A stretch of DNA of 64,000 bases from Streptomyces sp. NBC_00289 (GTDB taxonomy: Bacteria; Actinomycetota; Actinomycetes; Streptomycetales; Streptomycetaceae): positions 1,984,001 to 2,048,000 of the forward strand of contig NZ_CP108046.1 of NCBI RefSeq assembly GCF_041435115.1, written 5' to 3'. The notes beneath the pieces were generated by a model. The model was not told where the DNA came from. It did no database searches and worked only from the letters and a program-made list of their open reading frames with translations. The position numbers and the translations under genes are program-made. Shown here one piece after another: positions 7,647-16,361 of the stretch; positions within the stretch are counted from its first letter, which is position 1; each line of letters starts with the position of its first letter.

Positions 7647-8495
7647 TCAGTGGCCGTAGCGGCTCTTCAGATGGCGCCAGAAGTCCCGGAGCATCCACGT
7701 GTCGAACTCGGTGATCCGGGTGGCTGTGCCCGCGTTCATGAGGAAGCAGCACTGGCCGGCGGGGGTCCAGTCGTAGAAGTCGTCGAGGCCGAAGGTGTGG
7801 CCGACTTCGTGCAGGTAGATGTGGATGTCCTCCTGGTCGAGGGCGCCGGTGAAGTACTCCTGGCCGACGCGCTGGCCCCAGTCGCCGCCGGCGCCGCCCT
7901 GGAACCCCTTGGTGAGCCAGAGGGACTGGTCGTAGTGGTGGGCGGCGCCGCCCGGGCACTTCGGGTAGGTGCCGTCCTGGTGGAAGAAGCGGCCACAGTC
8001 GGGAGCGCACTGCGGGGCGCCGCCGCCGTCGAGGTTGCCGGCGTGGACGTCGACCGAGTTGTCGGTCCACTGGAGGGTCGAGCGGTTCTTCACCGCCCAA
8101 CCGACGATGTTGACCGGCACGGTGGTGTACGGCCAGGCGTTGGTTCCCTTGCCGTTGTCGACCATGGCCGCCGCCCACTTGGCGAACTGCTTCTTCAGCG
8201 CGGTGTGGATCCGGTCCCGCAGGCTCACGCTGACCGGCGTGTCCGACTCCCAGCGGACGCAGTAGTTGATGCTTCCCCGGTTGGCCATGACCTGGTCCCA
8301 GCCGTAGTTGCGGAAGCCGTACAGGTCCGGGTACGTCGACTCGACGTGGTTCCAGACCTCGCCCAGCGGCTGGACCAGATTCGCCGGCGGCCTCCACTCG
8401 TCGGCCGCCTGCGCCGGGGCCGTCAGCGCGGGCGCGGCGATCAGGGCGACCAGGGTGGCGAGGACGGCGACCAGCCGCGAGAGGTGCGTGCTCAT
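7647..8495 (-). CDS. Secreted zinc metalloprotease-like protein
   Basis: 282-residue exported protein. The signal peptide (STHLSRLVAVLATLVALIAA, then PALTAPAQA cleavage) is followed by a domain carrying HEVGHTFGLDDFYDW at about residue 230, the HExxHxxGxxD zinc motif of metzincin-like peptidases. Several cysteines (YCVRW, PQCAPDCG, QCCF) suggest disulfides outside the cell. ATG 8495 is chosen because GGGAG precedes it and the signal peptide starts there. It sits 28 bp after the GH5-CBM2 gene on the same strand and is probably cotranscribed under the CebR box at 10260, tying it to polysaccharide breakdown. Confidence 0.82.
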   Translation of the reverse strand: MSTHLSRLVAVLATLVALIAAPALTAPAQAADEWRPPANLVQPLGEVWNHVESTYPDLYGFRNYGWDQVMANRGSINYCVRWESDTPVSVSLRDRIHTALKKQFAKWAAAMVDNGKGTNAWPYTTVPVNIVGWAVKNRSTLQWTDNSVDVHAGNLDGGGAPQCAPDCGRFFHQDGTYPKCPGGAAHHYDQSLWLTKGFQGGAGGDWGQRVGQEYFTGALDQEDIHIYLHEVGHTFGLDDFYDWTPAGQCCFLMNAGTATRITEFDTWMLRDFWRHLKSRYGH

Positions 8496-8523
8496 GCCGA
8501 ACTCCCTTCTTCTCGCCGCCGGT

Positions 8524-10184
8524 TCACGTGGTCGCGCAGGTGCTGCCGTTGAGGGTGAAGGCGGTCGGGGCCGGGTTCGTGGTGCCCTTGGCACCGATGA
8601 AGCCGACCGTGACCGAGCCTCCGGCGGCGATGGTGGAGGTGTAGGAGGCGGGCGCGACGCTCACCTTGCCGCCGGTCTGGGTGGGGGTGCCGCCCCACAT
8701 GTTGGTGACGGTCTGGCCACCCGCGAAGCTGAAGCCCAGCGTCCAGCCGCTGATGGCGGTCGTGCCGGTGTTGCGCAGGGCGATCTCGCCCTGGAAGCCG
8801 CCCGGCCACTCACCCACGACCCGGTAGCCGACCGAGCAGCTCACGGCCGGTGCGCTGCCGGTGGTGACGTTCACCGTGGCGGAGCGGGCCGAGCGGTTGC
8901 CGGCCGCGTCGTGGGCGTAGACGGCGAAGGTGTACGCCGTGTCGGGCGTGAGGCCGGTCACCGTCACGGAGTTGGTGGTGGAGGCGGCGACCTTCGTCTC
9001 GGAGCCGCCGCCGACCCGGACCACGTCGTAGCCGGTGACGCCGACGTTGCGGTGGCGGCGGCCCAGGTGAGGGCGGTGGAGGTGGCTGTCGTCGCGGAGG
9101 CGGCCGGGGTGCCGGGGATGGTCGGGGACTGGGTGTCGCCCGGTGTGCCGCCACCGTAGACCGTGGCTTCCTTCGCGGTCTGGGCGATGCCGTTGACACC
9201 GTTGAAGACACGCTGACCCCAGGCGCTGAGCCGGCTGGGGTCGAAGTCGGTCGCGAGGTCGAGGACCGGGTCGGTGTTGCCGCTCCAGGACCAGGCGAGG
9301 TAGCCGAGCCGCAGTTGTACGGCGGCGGCCATCATGGTGTCCTCGTCCGGATCGCCGTACTGGTCGGCGGGGCCCCCGAACTCACCGATGAGGATGGGCA
9401 GTCCGGCGTTGACGAAGGCGTTCAGGTAGTCGGTGATCTCGGCGGCGGTGTCGTAGACGCTGTACATGTGGATCGAGAAGATCAAATCGCCGGTGGGGTC
9501 GGCGTCGTACACGGCCTGGGCGTTGGCGCGCATCACGCCCTGCCAGTCCTGGCCCCAGTTGGGCGCGTCCACCATGATCGTGTGGGCGAGGCCGGCGGCG
9601 CGCAGCTTCTTGACGGCCGAGGTCGTGGGCGCGGTCCAGCCGGCGGGGTCGGTGTTGCCCCAGGGCTCGTTGCCGATGTTGATGACGATGTGGCTCTCTT
9701 CGCCGGCGAGCACGTCCTTCAGGCCGATCCAGTAGTCGGCCGCCTGGTCGAGGGTCGCGGCGGCGGCCTCCTCGCCGTATCCGGTGGTGTCGTGCACCTC
9801 CAGGACGCAGATGAGCCGGTTGGCCTTGCACTGGGCGACGACGGCGGCGACGTCGGCGGGGCTGTTCGCGGTCCAGCGGTGGCCGTTGGACAGGACGACC
9901 CGCACGGTGTTGGCGCCCAGCGCCTTGATGTCGGCCAGCGACTGCGTCTCGCCCGGATACCAGGTGTGGGCGTGGTTGACGCCCCGCATGACGAAGTCGT
10001 TGCCGTTGCCCTCGGTCAGGCGGCCGTCGCTGATGTGCAGGCCGGTGGCGAGGGCGCCGGCCGACTGCGCCAGGGCGACGGCCGGGCACATGAGGCCGAG
10101 GACGGCGAGCGCGACGAAGGCGGTGAGTGCGGTCAGTAAGCCGGCCGGGGAGCTCTTTCGCGTCGTGCTTCTCGTTGTTCTCAC
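8524..10184 (-). pseudogene. GH5 endoglycanase-FnIII-CBM2, split by a frameshift
   Basis: Secreted glycoside hydrolase of family 5, mannanase-like. It has an N-terminal signal peptide (TAFVALAVLGLMCPAVALAQ), then the catalytic domain with acid/base motif NIGNEPWGN and nucleophile motif LIGEFGGPAD, a linker, a fibronectin type III module (VTVTGLTPDTAYTFAVYAHD) and a C-terminal cellulose-binding CBM2 (WPGGFQGEIALRNTGTTAIS). A one-base deletion near 9049-9051 shifts frame inside the FnIII module: the upstream frame runs on to 8964 with nonsense sequence and the correct frame resumes as GSETKVAAS. If the shift is real, the enzyme loses its FnIII and CBM2 but keeps the catalytic domain. A sequencing error would equally explain it. 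Confidence 0.85.
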
Positions 10185-10259
10185 TGCGACTCCAGAAAGT
10201 GAGCGCCAGGAAACTCAGGCATCGGGCGGGCCAGGGAGCCCGGGAGGGGTATGGGGCTG

Positions 10260-10273
10260 TGGGAGCGCTCCCA
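10260..10273. promoter_or_regulatory. CebR operator
   Basis: TGGGAGCGCTCCCA, a perfect 14-bp palindrome identical to the published CebR consensus of Streptomyces, which represses cellulose-use genes until cellobiose or cellotriose is present. It lies 76 bp upstream of the GH5 ATG at 10184 in the 288-bp gap (10185-10472), placing the GH5-metalloprotease pair in the CebR regulon. Nothing else is evident in the gap. Confidence 0.92.
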
Positions 10274-10472
10274 TGAACCCACTCTGCCAAGTACACGTCA
10301 AGAGACCGCGCACGCTCCGTTGCGAGACGGACGACCTTCCGGGGCTGCCGTCGCGCGGCCCACGGCACTCCGGGGCGCGGCGCGGCCCCCGCGTCGACGG
10401 AGCACGCGGGGGCCGGCCTCGGACGGTCGGGCTCCGGCATGACGGGCAGGCCGGAGAGCCACGGTGAACGCG

Positions 10473-12260
10473 TCAGCCGTGGCCGCGGGGATGGCCGTAG
10501 CCGACCTGTATCTCGTCGATCCTCAGCTGCCGGTAGACGTTCGGGACGGTGGCGGCGGCCCAGGTGGTGGGCACGTCGAGCCGGATGTAGCGGGTGCGGA
10601 GGCGATCGCCCAGATCGATGAAGCGGACACCGCGGGCGCTCTCCAGCACCCCGGCCCTCACCTGGCTCCACGAGGCCCCGTCGTCACTCACGGAGACCGT
10701 GTAGTCCTTGATCCGCGCGGAGTCCTCCTTCCGCCCGAAGGTCTCCCTGTTGTACGTCGGCGACCACTCGCGCTGGTTGATCCCGAGGAAGGACGCCTTG
10801 CGGATCCGGCCGAGGTCGAGGACGTGACTCAGGGGCAGGACACCCCTGTTGTCGGAGTACGTGGAGAAGTCGCCGTCCGTGAGGGCGGGTTCGCTCGCCT
10901 TGACCAGGCCGGCCGGGTGGACGCCTTCCCGGTGCGGTGCCGTGCGGACCTCGAGGACGGTGTCGTACGGGTCCCAGTCGGTGATCCCTTTGACGGTGAG
11001 GGTGCCGTCGCGCTGGTCGAAGCGGAAGCGCTTCCCGGTGCGCAGGTCGGTGATCCGCTCGATCCGGTAGCCGTTGTCGCGGATGCGGACCCGGTCGCCG
11101 GAGGCCGGCTTCGTGGTCACGTGGACGTACTGCGTCGTGCGGTCACCGCGGCGGAGTGTGATGTAGCCATAGGACCCGTCGTTCCAGGCGCCGGGCTGCA
11201 TGCCGCCGTACATGAAGCCGCCGGCGTCGACGCCGTGCAGGGACTGCCAGATGGGCGGGAGGTAGTCCTCCATCAGGTCGAGGAACTTCTCCTGCTGCGG
11301 CGGGAAGCGGCCGTCGACCATGGCGGTGAAGTCCATGAGGGACTTGATGGAGTTGCCGGCATTGGCGACGTAACGGTCGACGTTCAGGCCGGTCGACACC
11401 GGGCGGTCCTGACCGTCGTACCACCAACTGCCCGTGTCGGGGACCTTGTAGCAGGACTCGGTGAGGCGGGGCATGGGGGTCCAGGTCGCCGACGGCTGGT
11501 CGTACGGCGGGGTCATGCCGACCTTCTGCTCATGGGACACCATGTCCATGACCGGCGTGTCCTCGTTGTTGTTGCTCAGGGTCATGTCCGGGCGCAACTG
11601 CCGCACCTGCTCGTAGAGTTGATGTTGTTCCCAGTACTCGTTGTCGTTGTCGATCCAGAACCCCGCGAGCTTCGGGTAGTTCCTCATGACCTCGAAGAAG
11701 TTGTCGTAGGAGAACTCCCCGAAGCCCTGGCGGGTGGTGAGATCGACGTCGTGGCCCTTGGAGGCCGAGTAGGCCGCCGAGTCGAGGGTCTCGACACCCT
11801 GCTCGTTGTGCCACTGGGGGTCGTCCGTCATGTAGAGGATGACCTTGAGGCCCTTCTTGGCGGCCGCGTCGACGAGTTCACCCAGAAGGTCGCGCCGCGT
11901 CGAGCACGAGCCGGGGATCTTCGACGGCCAGGGGCGGGCGTAGCCGAGGCGGGAGTGGAAGGTGGCGAGCACGATGTAGCCCGCGCGGATCTTGCGGGCC
12001 TGGTCGACCCAGTACTCGGGGCTCCAGCCGCCGTCGGTGACGTCCTTCTCCCAGGAGGCGCAGTCGAGGTGCTTGGGGGCGGTGAACATGCCCCAGTGCA
12101 GGAACAGGCCGGCGGTGGCGTTGCGGAGCGTGGCCTGACGGGGTGGGTACGCCGGCTGGTGGGCTGCGGCGGCCTGGGACGCGGGCGCGGTGAACAGGCC
12201 GCAGAGGAGGGCGAGTACGGCCACCCACAGCAGGTGGGCGGTGTGCCGTGCGGGTCTCAT
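10473..12260 (-). CDS. Secreted GH29-type alpha-L-fucosidase with F5/8-type C domain
   Basis: Exported exo-glycosidase predicted to release L-fucose from oligosaccharides. The signal peptide (HTAHLLWVAVLALLCGLFTA) is followed by a GH29-like barrel: GLFLHWGMFTAPK near the start, SWEKDVTDGGWSPEYWVDQA, AGYIVLATFHSRLGY, and KLAGFWIDNDNEYWEQ holding the candidate nucleophile Asp. The C-terminal ~130 residues (DGDFSTYSDNRG ... TRYIRLDVPTTWA) look like a discoidin-type carbohydrate-binding module. 595 residues; ATG 12260 chosen because the signal peptide begins there. The catabolic operon at 57.3-64 kb would use the fucose. Substrate is inferred from family resemblance only. Confidence 0.78.
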   Translation of the reverse strand: MRPARHTAHLLWVAVLALLCGLFTAPASQAAAAHQPAYPPRQATLRNATAGLFLHWGMFTAPKHLDCASWEKDVTDGGWSPEYWVDQARKIRAGYIVLATFHSRLGYARPWPSKIPGSCSTRRDLLGELVDAAAKKGLKVILYMTDDPQWHNEQGVETLDSAAYSASKGHDVDLTTRQGFGEFSYDNFFEVMRNYPKLAGFWIDNDNEYWEQHQLYEQVRQLRPDMTLSNNNEDTPVMDMVSHEQKVGMTPPYDQPSATWTPMPRLTESCYKVPDTGSWWYDGQDRPVSTGLNVDRYVANAGNSIKSLMDFTAMVDGRFPPQQEKFLDLMEDYLPPIWQSLHGVDAGGFMYGGMQPGAWNDGSYGYITLRRGDRTTQYVHVTTKPASGDRVRIRDNGYRIERITDLRTGKRFRFDQRDGTLTVKGITDWDPYDTVLEVRTAPHREGVHPAGLVKASEPALTDGDFSTYSDNRGVLPLSHVLDLGRIRKASFLGINQREWSPTYNRETFGRKEDSARIKDYTVSVSDDGASWSQVRAGVLESARGVRFIDLGDRLRTRYIRLDVPTTWAAATVPNVYRQLRIDEIQVGYGHPRGHG

Positions 12261-12639
12261 GGATGCGTGACCTCTGTTCCGTTGACGACGACTTTCCTCA
12301 GCACGAGGTCCGGTGCGGACTGGTTGGCGTTCGGCTCGGGCTCGGCGGGAGCCCCGGCGAGAACCGATTGTCATCGGATGACTCGATGCCTGGTCCCGCC
12401 GAGGTGGCGGCAGCGGCAACGCGTCGCGGGACCGGACAGGCGAGCCGGGGCATGGCCTGGTCGGCGAAGGCCTGAACAGCGCCGAGTGCGGGGCACGATG
12501 GCTCCTGCGGGCGTTCGGCCGGGGTGGGGACCGGCGACGAGGCAGCGCTTTCTCAGTCCGTGTGCTCGAACAAAATGCTTCGATACATCGGAGCTGTCAA
12601 GACGCTGTGCTCGGATTCGTGGTGCCCGATCAGTCGTCC
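12261..12639. other. Intergenic region upstream of the fucosidase
   Basis: No credible gene. The only structure I see is a small inverted repeat CCGAT-N4-ATCGG at 12364-12377, about 105 bp upstream of the fucosidase start, which might be a regulator site. Confidence 0.4.
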
Positions 12640-12890
12640 GTCGCGATGGCGGTGCTCGACCCCGGGCGGGCGCCAGCGGGTTCCTCCTCGAGGACGCCCG
12701 CCCCGAGGAGGTCATCGGCTGAGGCTGCACCGACACCGACACCGAGATCGCCGAGCGCCTCGTACCGACCGAGTCCACCGTCGAGAAGCACGTCGGCCGC
12801 GCCCTGGCCGGGATCGGCGCCCGCGACCGGATCCAGGCCGTCATCCGCGCGTACGACGCCGGACTCGTCCGCCCGCGCGGTTGGCCGGTC
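12640..12890 (+). pseudogene. Remnant of a NarL/LuxR-type response regulator
   Basis: In one frame the end of a receiver domain (AGASGFLLEDARPEEVIG) runs into a TGA at 12720-12722. The same frame resumes as DTEIAERLVPTESTVEKHVG ... ALAGIGARDRIQAVIRAYDA, the LuxR-type HTH and C-terminus of the family. The receiver's N-terminal part with the phospho-acceptor Asp and the linker between the two domains are gone, so an internal deletion and 5' loss must have occurred. No start codon or partner kinase is present. Confidence 0.78.
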
Positions 12891-12926
12891 GCGGCCGTGC
12901 GGGCGGCGGGCCGTCGTTGCCGGAGC

Positions 12927-14315
12927 TCAGGCCCAGGCGGTCACCGGCACGTACGAACTGTCCTGCCGGAACAGGTCCGTGCCGTCCGTTCGGTCCACGC
13001 GGAGCTGGTAGTTGTAGTGCCGCAGGTAGTAGCCGGGGTAGTTGTACGACTCGAAGCGGAGCGAACCGCTGCTCGTGCCCGTGCGGGCGATGAAGGTGGC
13101 GTCCTTGGCGAAGGTCGAGGTGCCGTCGTTCGCGTCGAAGCGGCCGCGGAAGTCCCAGTGGCGCAGGTAGTTGCCGGACGTGTCGCGGAAGGAGTAGCCG
13201 TTCGCGTCGGCCAGACCGGCCACGACCGTGAAGGTGGACGCCTGCTTCTCGGCGGCGGTGCTGGAGGCGCTCACCACGGGGAGGTTGAGCAGGGCGGACT
13301 GCGACTGCCAGTACCGGGTGGAGAAGTTGGCCGACCGGAAGGAACGCGTGACGCCCTTCGCCAGGCTCGGGCCGCCGGACACCGTCTCCTTCACCACCGT
13401 GAAGTGCCGTGCCGTACCGGAGACGACGGGCAGCGCGGCCGGGGCCGACCAGGTCGCGAAGGTGTCGTAGCTGTCGCTGGAGTAGTAGGTGCCGTCGCCG
13501 TAACCGTCGAAGAAGATCCGCCAGCCGCCGTTGTCGAGCTGCACCAGCGCCGGGCCCTCGCGGTAGCTGCCCCAGCCGGCCCAGTCGCCGGTCCTGCTGA
13601 TCGTGTAGGGGCCGGTGAGGTTCGAGGCCGTCGCGTACTCGATGTACTTGGTCGTCTCGTTCTTCGTGAACGCGTGGTACGTCGAGCCGTTGCGCACGAG
13701 GAAGGTGTCGATGTGGTTGCTGCCGATACCCGACAGCGCGACGGGCGAACCCCACGCGGTCAGGGCCGAGTTGGCGGCCTTCAGCAGGTAGGGCGTGAAG
13801 ATCCACTCGTCGCTGGTGAGGGAGCAGGACACGATGACGTACACGCTGCCGTCGCTGTCGACGAACCACTCCGGCGCCCATGCCCGGGACAGGTTGGCGA
13901 GCGGCACCGTGTAGTCGTACAGGAAGGTCCAGTTGACGCGGTCGGAGCTGCGGGCGAACCCGATGGTGGTGCTGACGTCCTGCCAGGTGTGGGTGGTGTA
14001 CGTCAGGTAGTAGTAGCCGTTGGTGTGCTTGAGGACGCCGGCGTCGCGGATCCTGTTGCTCGGCGGCGTGTACGCGGAGGCCTTGGTCAGCCGGAAGTCG
14101 GTGGCGTCGTCGGACTGGTAGACGTTGACCGTGCCGTCGTTGCTGTTGAGGAACGGCACGATCGTGTACCGCGTGGCCGAGCCGCTCGGCGGGGCGGCGG
14201 CCAGGGCCGTGCCGAGCAGTCCGGGCATCTCGCCCAGCAGCAGGGCCGAGGCGGGGAGGGCGGCGAGGGCGCGCAGCAGAGCGCGGCGGGACGGCGTGGG
14301 GGGACGTGTGCTCAC
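12927..14315 (-). CDS. Secreted GH43-like arabinosidase/xylosidase with CBM42 (AbfB) domain
   Basis: 462-residue exported enzyme predicted to cleave arabinose- or xylose-containing side chains. The N-terminus has a Tat-like signal (SRRALLRALAALPASALLLG), then a five-bladed propeller: RIRDAGVLKHTNGYYYLTY with the Asp of the RD motif, SRAWAPEWFVDSDG, SGIGSNHIDTFLV and REGPALVQLDNGG with a likely acid Glu. From about residue 310 comes an AbfB-type CBM42 (VTRSFRSANFSTRYWQ, DANGYSFRDTSGNYLRHWDF, YNYPGYYLRHYN). GTG start at 14315 is fixed by AAGGAG just upstream and the signal peptide. A nested inverted repeat upstream (14341-14382) may be its operator. Confidence 0.85.
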   Translation of the reverse strand: MSTRPPTPSRRALLRALAALPASALLLGEMPGLLGTALAAAPPSGSATRYTIVPFLNSNDGTVNVYQSDDATDFRLTKASAYTPPSNRIRDAGVLKHTNGYYYLTYTTHTWQDVSTTIGFARSSDRVNWTFLYDYTVPLANLSRAWAPEWFVDSDGSVYVIVSCSLTSDEWIFTPYLLKAANSALTAWGSPVALSGIGSNHIDTFLVRNGSTYHAFTKNETTKYIEYATASNLTGPYTISRTGDWAGWGSYREGPALVQLDNGGWRIFFDGYGDGTYYSSDSYDTFATWSAPAALPVVSGTARHFTVVKETVSGGPSLAKGVTRSFRSANFSTRYWQSQSALLNLPVVSASSTAAEKQASTFTVVAGLADANGYSFRDTSGNYLRHWDFRGRFDANDGTSTFAKDATFIARTGTSSGSLRFESYNYPGYYLRHYNYQLRVDRTDGTDLFRQDSSYVPVTAWA

Positions 14316-14340
14316 GTGCGGCTCCTTGGTCCAACCGAAA

Positions 14341-14382
14341 GACCGACGTCCGGAATACCGAACACGGTTCGGAAAGTCGGTC
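14341..14382. promoter_or_regulatory. Nested inverted repeats between GH43 and amidase genes
   Basis: Inner palindrome CCGAAC-ACG-GTTCGG (14358-14372) lies within an outer pair GACCGAC (14341-14347) and GTCGGTC (14376-14382). The block is 26 bp upstream of the GH43 GTG start and about 180 bp from the divergent amidase. Position suggests a repressor site for the GH43 gene. The cognate regulator is not identified. Confidence 0.6.
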
Positions 14383-14559
14383 AGAAGGTAGAGGTGAGGC
14401 CCAGGCGCGTCAATGCTTTGCGCGCGACGCGGCGACGGCTGCGTGAACACTGTGCCGAGCGGTCCCACTCCGGCGCGCACGGGGATGTTCGACATTCCGT
14501 ACCCTGCACCTCCACCGGACGTTACTGTTCGGTAGACCACGCTCCCGGAGGTGTCCCGC

Positions 14560-15984
14560 ATGACGCTCGACCGTTCCGCCGGCCTGCTGGAGACCGCCCG
14601 CGCACTCTCCGCCGGGGAGACGACCTCCCGGACGCTCGTGGCCGAGGCGCTCGCCAGGATCGACGCCAGCCAGGGGTCCCTCAACGCCTTCCGGATCGTG
14701 CGCGCCGAGGCCGCGCTCGCCGAGGCGGACGCGGCGGACGCGGAACTGGCCGCCGGGGCACGCCGGCCGCTGCTCGGGGTGCCCGTGGCCGTGAAGGACG
14801 ACATGGACGTGGCCGGCGAACCGACCGCGTTCGGCTGCCGTGGTGAGTACCCGCCCGTCGCCGAGGACGGCGAGGCGGTGCGGCGGCTGCGCGCGGCCGG
14901 GGCGGTGATCGTCGGCAAGACCAACACCTGCGAACTGGGGCAGTGGCCGTTCACCGAAGGGCCCGCCTTCGGCGCGACCCGCAATCCCTGGAGCCCCGAC
15001 CACACGCCGGGCGGCTCCTCCGGCGGCTCGGCCGCCGCCGTCGCCGCCGGCCTGGTGCCCGCCGCGCTCGGTTCGGACGGCGCCGGTTCGGTACGCATCC
15101 CGGCCTCCTGGACGCACCTGATCGGCATCAAGCCGCAGCGCGGCCGCATCTCCACCTGGCCGCGCGGCGAGTCCTTCCAGGGCATCACCGTCAACGGCAC
15201 ACTCGCCCGTACGGTCGCCGACGCGGCCCTCCTGCTGGACGCGGCGAGCGGCAACCACGAGCGGGACCCGCACCGGCCGCCGGCCCTCACGGTGTCCGAC
15301 TCCGTGGGCCGCGACCCCGGCCGGCTGCGCGTCGCGCTCTCCCTGAAACCGCCGTTCACCGCCCTGCCCGCCCGGCTTCTCCCGGAAGTACGTGCCCAAG
15401 TCGTCGAACTCGCCGAGAAGTTGGCCGCGCTGGGGCACGTGGTCGAGGAGGCCGACCCGCCGTACGGCCAGATCGGCCTCACCTTCCTGCCCCGCGCCAC
15501 CGTCGGCCTCGCCGAACACGTCCGCGAGGCACCCTTCCCCGCGCTCCTGGACCGCCGCACCCATGGCGCCGCCAGGCTGGGCCGGGTGCTGGGCGGCATC
15601 CCGCTGCGCGCGGCCCGGCGCGCGGAGGCGGTCCTGCACCGCCGGATCGGCGGGTTCTTCACGTCGTACGACGTGATCCTCGCGCCGACGACGGCCGCTC
15701 CCCCGCCGCGCATCGGCGCGATGCTGGAACTCAGCGGTCCGGCCACCGACCGCGCCATGATCGCCGCCTGCCCGTACGCGTGGCCGTGGAACGTGCTCGG
15801 CTGGCCCGGGGTCAACGTCCCCGCCGGTTTCGTCGCGGGCGGTCTGCCCGTCGGCGCCCAGCTGCTCGGCCCGGCGAACAGCGAGCCGCTGCTGGTCTCG
15901 CTCGCCGCGCAGCTGGAGGCGGAGCTGCGCTGGCACGAGGCGTGGCCACCGCGACAGTTCGCCGCGGATTCCCCGGCGGTGTAG
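14560..15984 (+). CDS. Amidase (amidase-signature family)
   Basis: Hydrolyses a carboxamide using a Ser-cisSer-Lys triad. Seen: the Lys in GVPVAVKDDMDVAG (about residue 80), the glycine/serine signature TPGGSSGGSAAAVAAGLVPA with the cis-Ser, and the nucleophile Ser in GSDGAGSVRIPASW. 474 residues, usual length, cytoplasmic. ATG 14560 is chosen because GGAGG at 14547-14551 is eight bases upstream; an in-frame GTG at 14551 overlaps that site. Monocistronic; the next small gene starts 26 bp after its stop. Substrate unknown. Confidence 0.9.
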   Translation: MTLDRSAGLLETARALSAGETTSRTLVAEALARIDASQGSLNAFRIVRAEAALAEADAADAELAAGARRPLLGVPVAVKDDMDVAGEPTAFGCRGEYPPVAEDGEAVRRLRAAGAVIVGKTNTCELGQWPFTEGPAFGATRNPWSPDHTPGGSSGGSAAAVAAGLVPAALGSDGAGSVRIPASWTHLIGIKPQRGRISTWPRGESFQGITVNGTLARTVADAALLLDAASGNHERDPHRPPALTVSDSVGRDPGRLRVALSLKPPFTALPARLLPEVRAQVVELAEKLAALGHVVEEADPPYGQIGLTFLPRATVGLAEHVREAPFPALLDRRTHGAARLGRVLGGIPLRAARRAEAVLHRRIGGFFTSYDVILAPTTAAPPPRIGAMLELSGPATDRAMIAACPYAWPWNVLGWPGVNVPAGFVAGGLPVGAQLLGPANSEPLLVSLAAQLEAELRWHEAWPPRQFAADSPAV

Positions 15985-16010
15985 TCGCGTTCGGCCCGTA
16001 CGCTGTGACC

Positions 16011-16229
16011 ATGGGCGATGCGTCGATGGTCGGACTCGTGGGGCGGGTCACCGGAACGATCGGGCCCGGACTCGTCGGTGAGGTGATCGTCCGCGTGCGC
16101 GGCGGCGCGGAGCACTTCCTCGCCTACGCCGCTCCCGGCACCGGCCGCATCGAGTCCGGCACGGTGGTGATGGTGGTGGAGTACCTTCCGCCGAGGACGG
16201 TCTACGTCACCGCCGCATACGACAGTTGA
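16011..16229 (+). CDS. Small NfeD-like (OB-fold) protein beside flotillin
   Basis: 72-residue protein, MGDASMVGLVGRVTGTIGPG ... GEVIVRVRGGAEHFLAYA ... VVMVVEYLPPRTVYV. The pattern of short beta strands around G-x-V-x-G resembles the soluble OB-fold domain of NfeD proteins, which partner with flotillins in bacteria (for example YuaF/YuaG in Bacillus). Unlike full NfeD it has no membrane segment. It ends 132 bp before the flotillin gene on the same strand, so cotranscription is plausible. Assignment rests on shape and neighbourhood, not strong motif identity. Confidence 0.65.
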   Translation: MGDASMVGLVGRVTGTIGPGLVGEVIVRVRGGAEHFLAYAAPGTGRIESGTVVMVVEYLPPRTVYVTAAYDS

Positions 16230-16361
16230 GCGCGCCGGGGCGCAGGTGAAGGCGTATGTATCAAGGTTTCGACAAGGATGGGCCGGTGGCTGTACCCCGG
16301 TGACGCGCAGGAGCACACTCCCTTCGTTCGGTGCCGAAAGGGCACCATCCAAAGGGGGCGT

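Noticed and set aside
10464-12722. Plus-strand open frame antisense to the fucosidase
   Set aside because: It covers a gene with signal peptide and catalytic motifs on the other strand. Only its last ~80 bases match anything, namely the response-regulator remnant.
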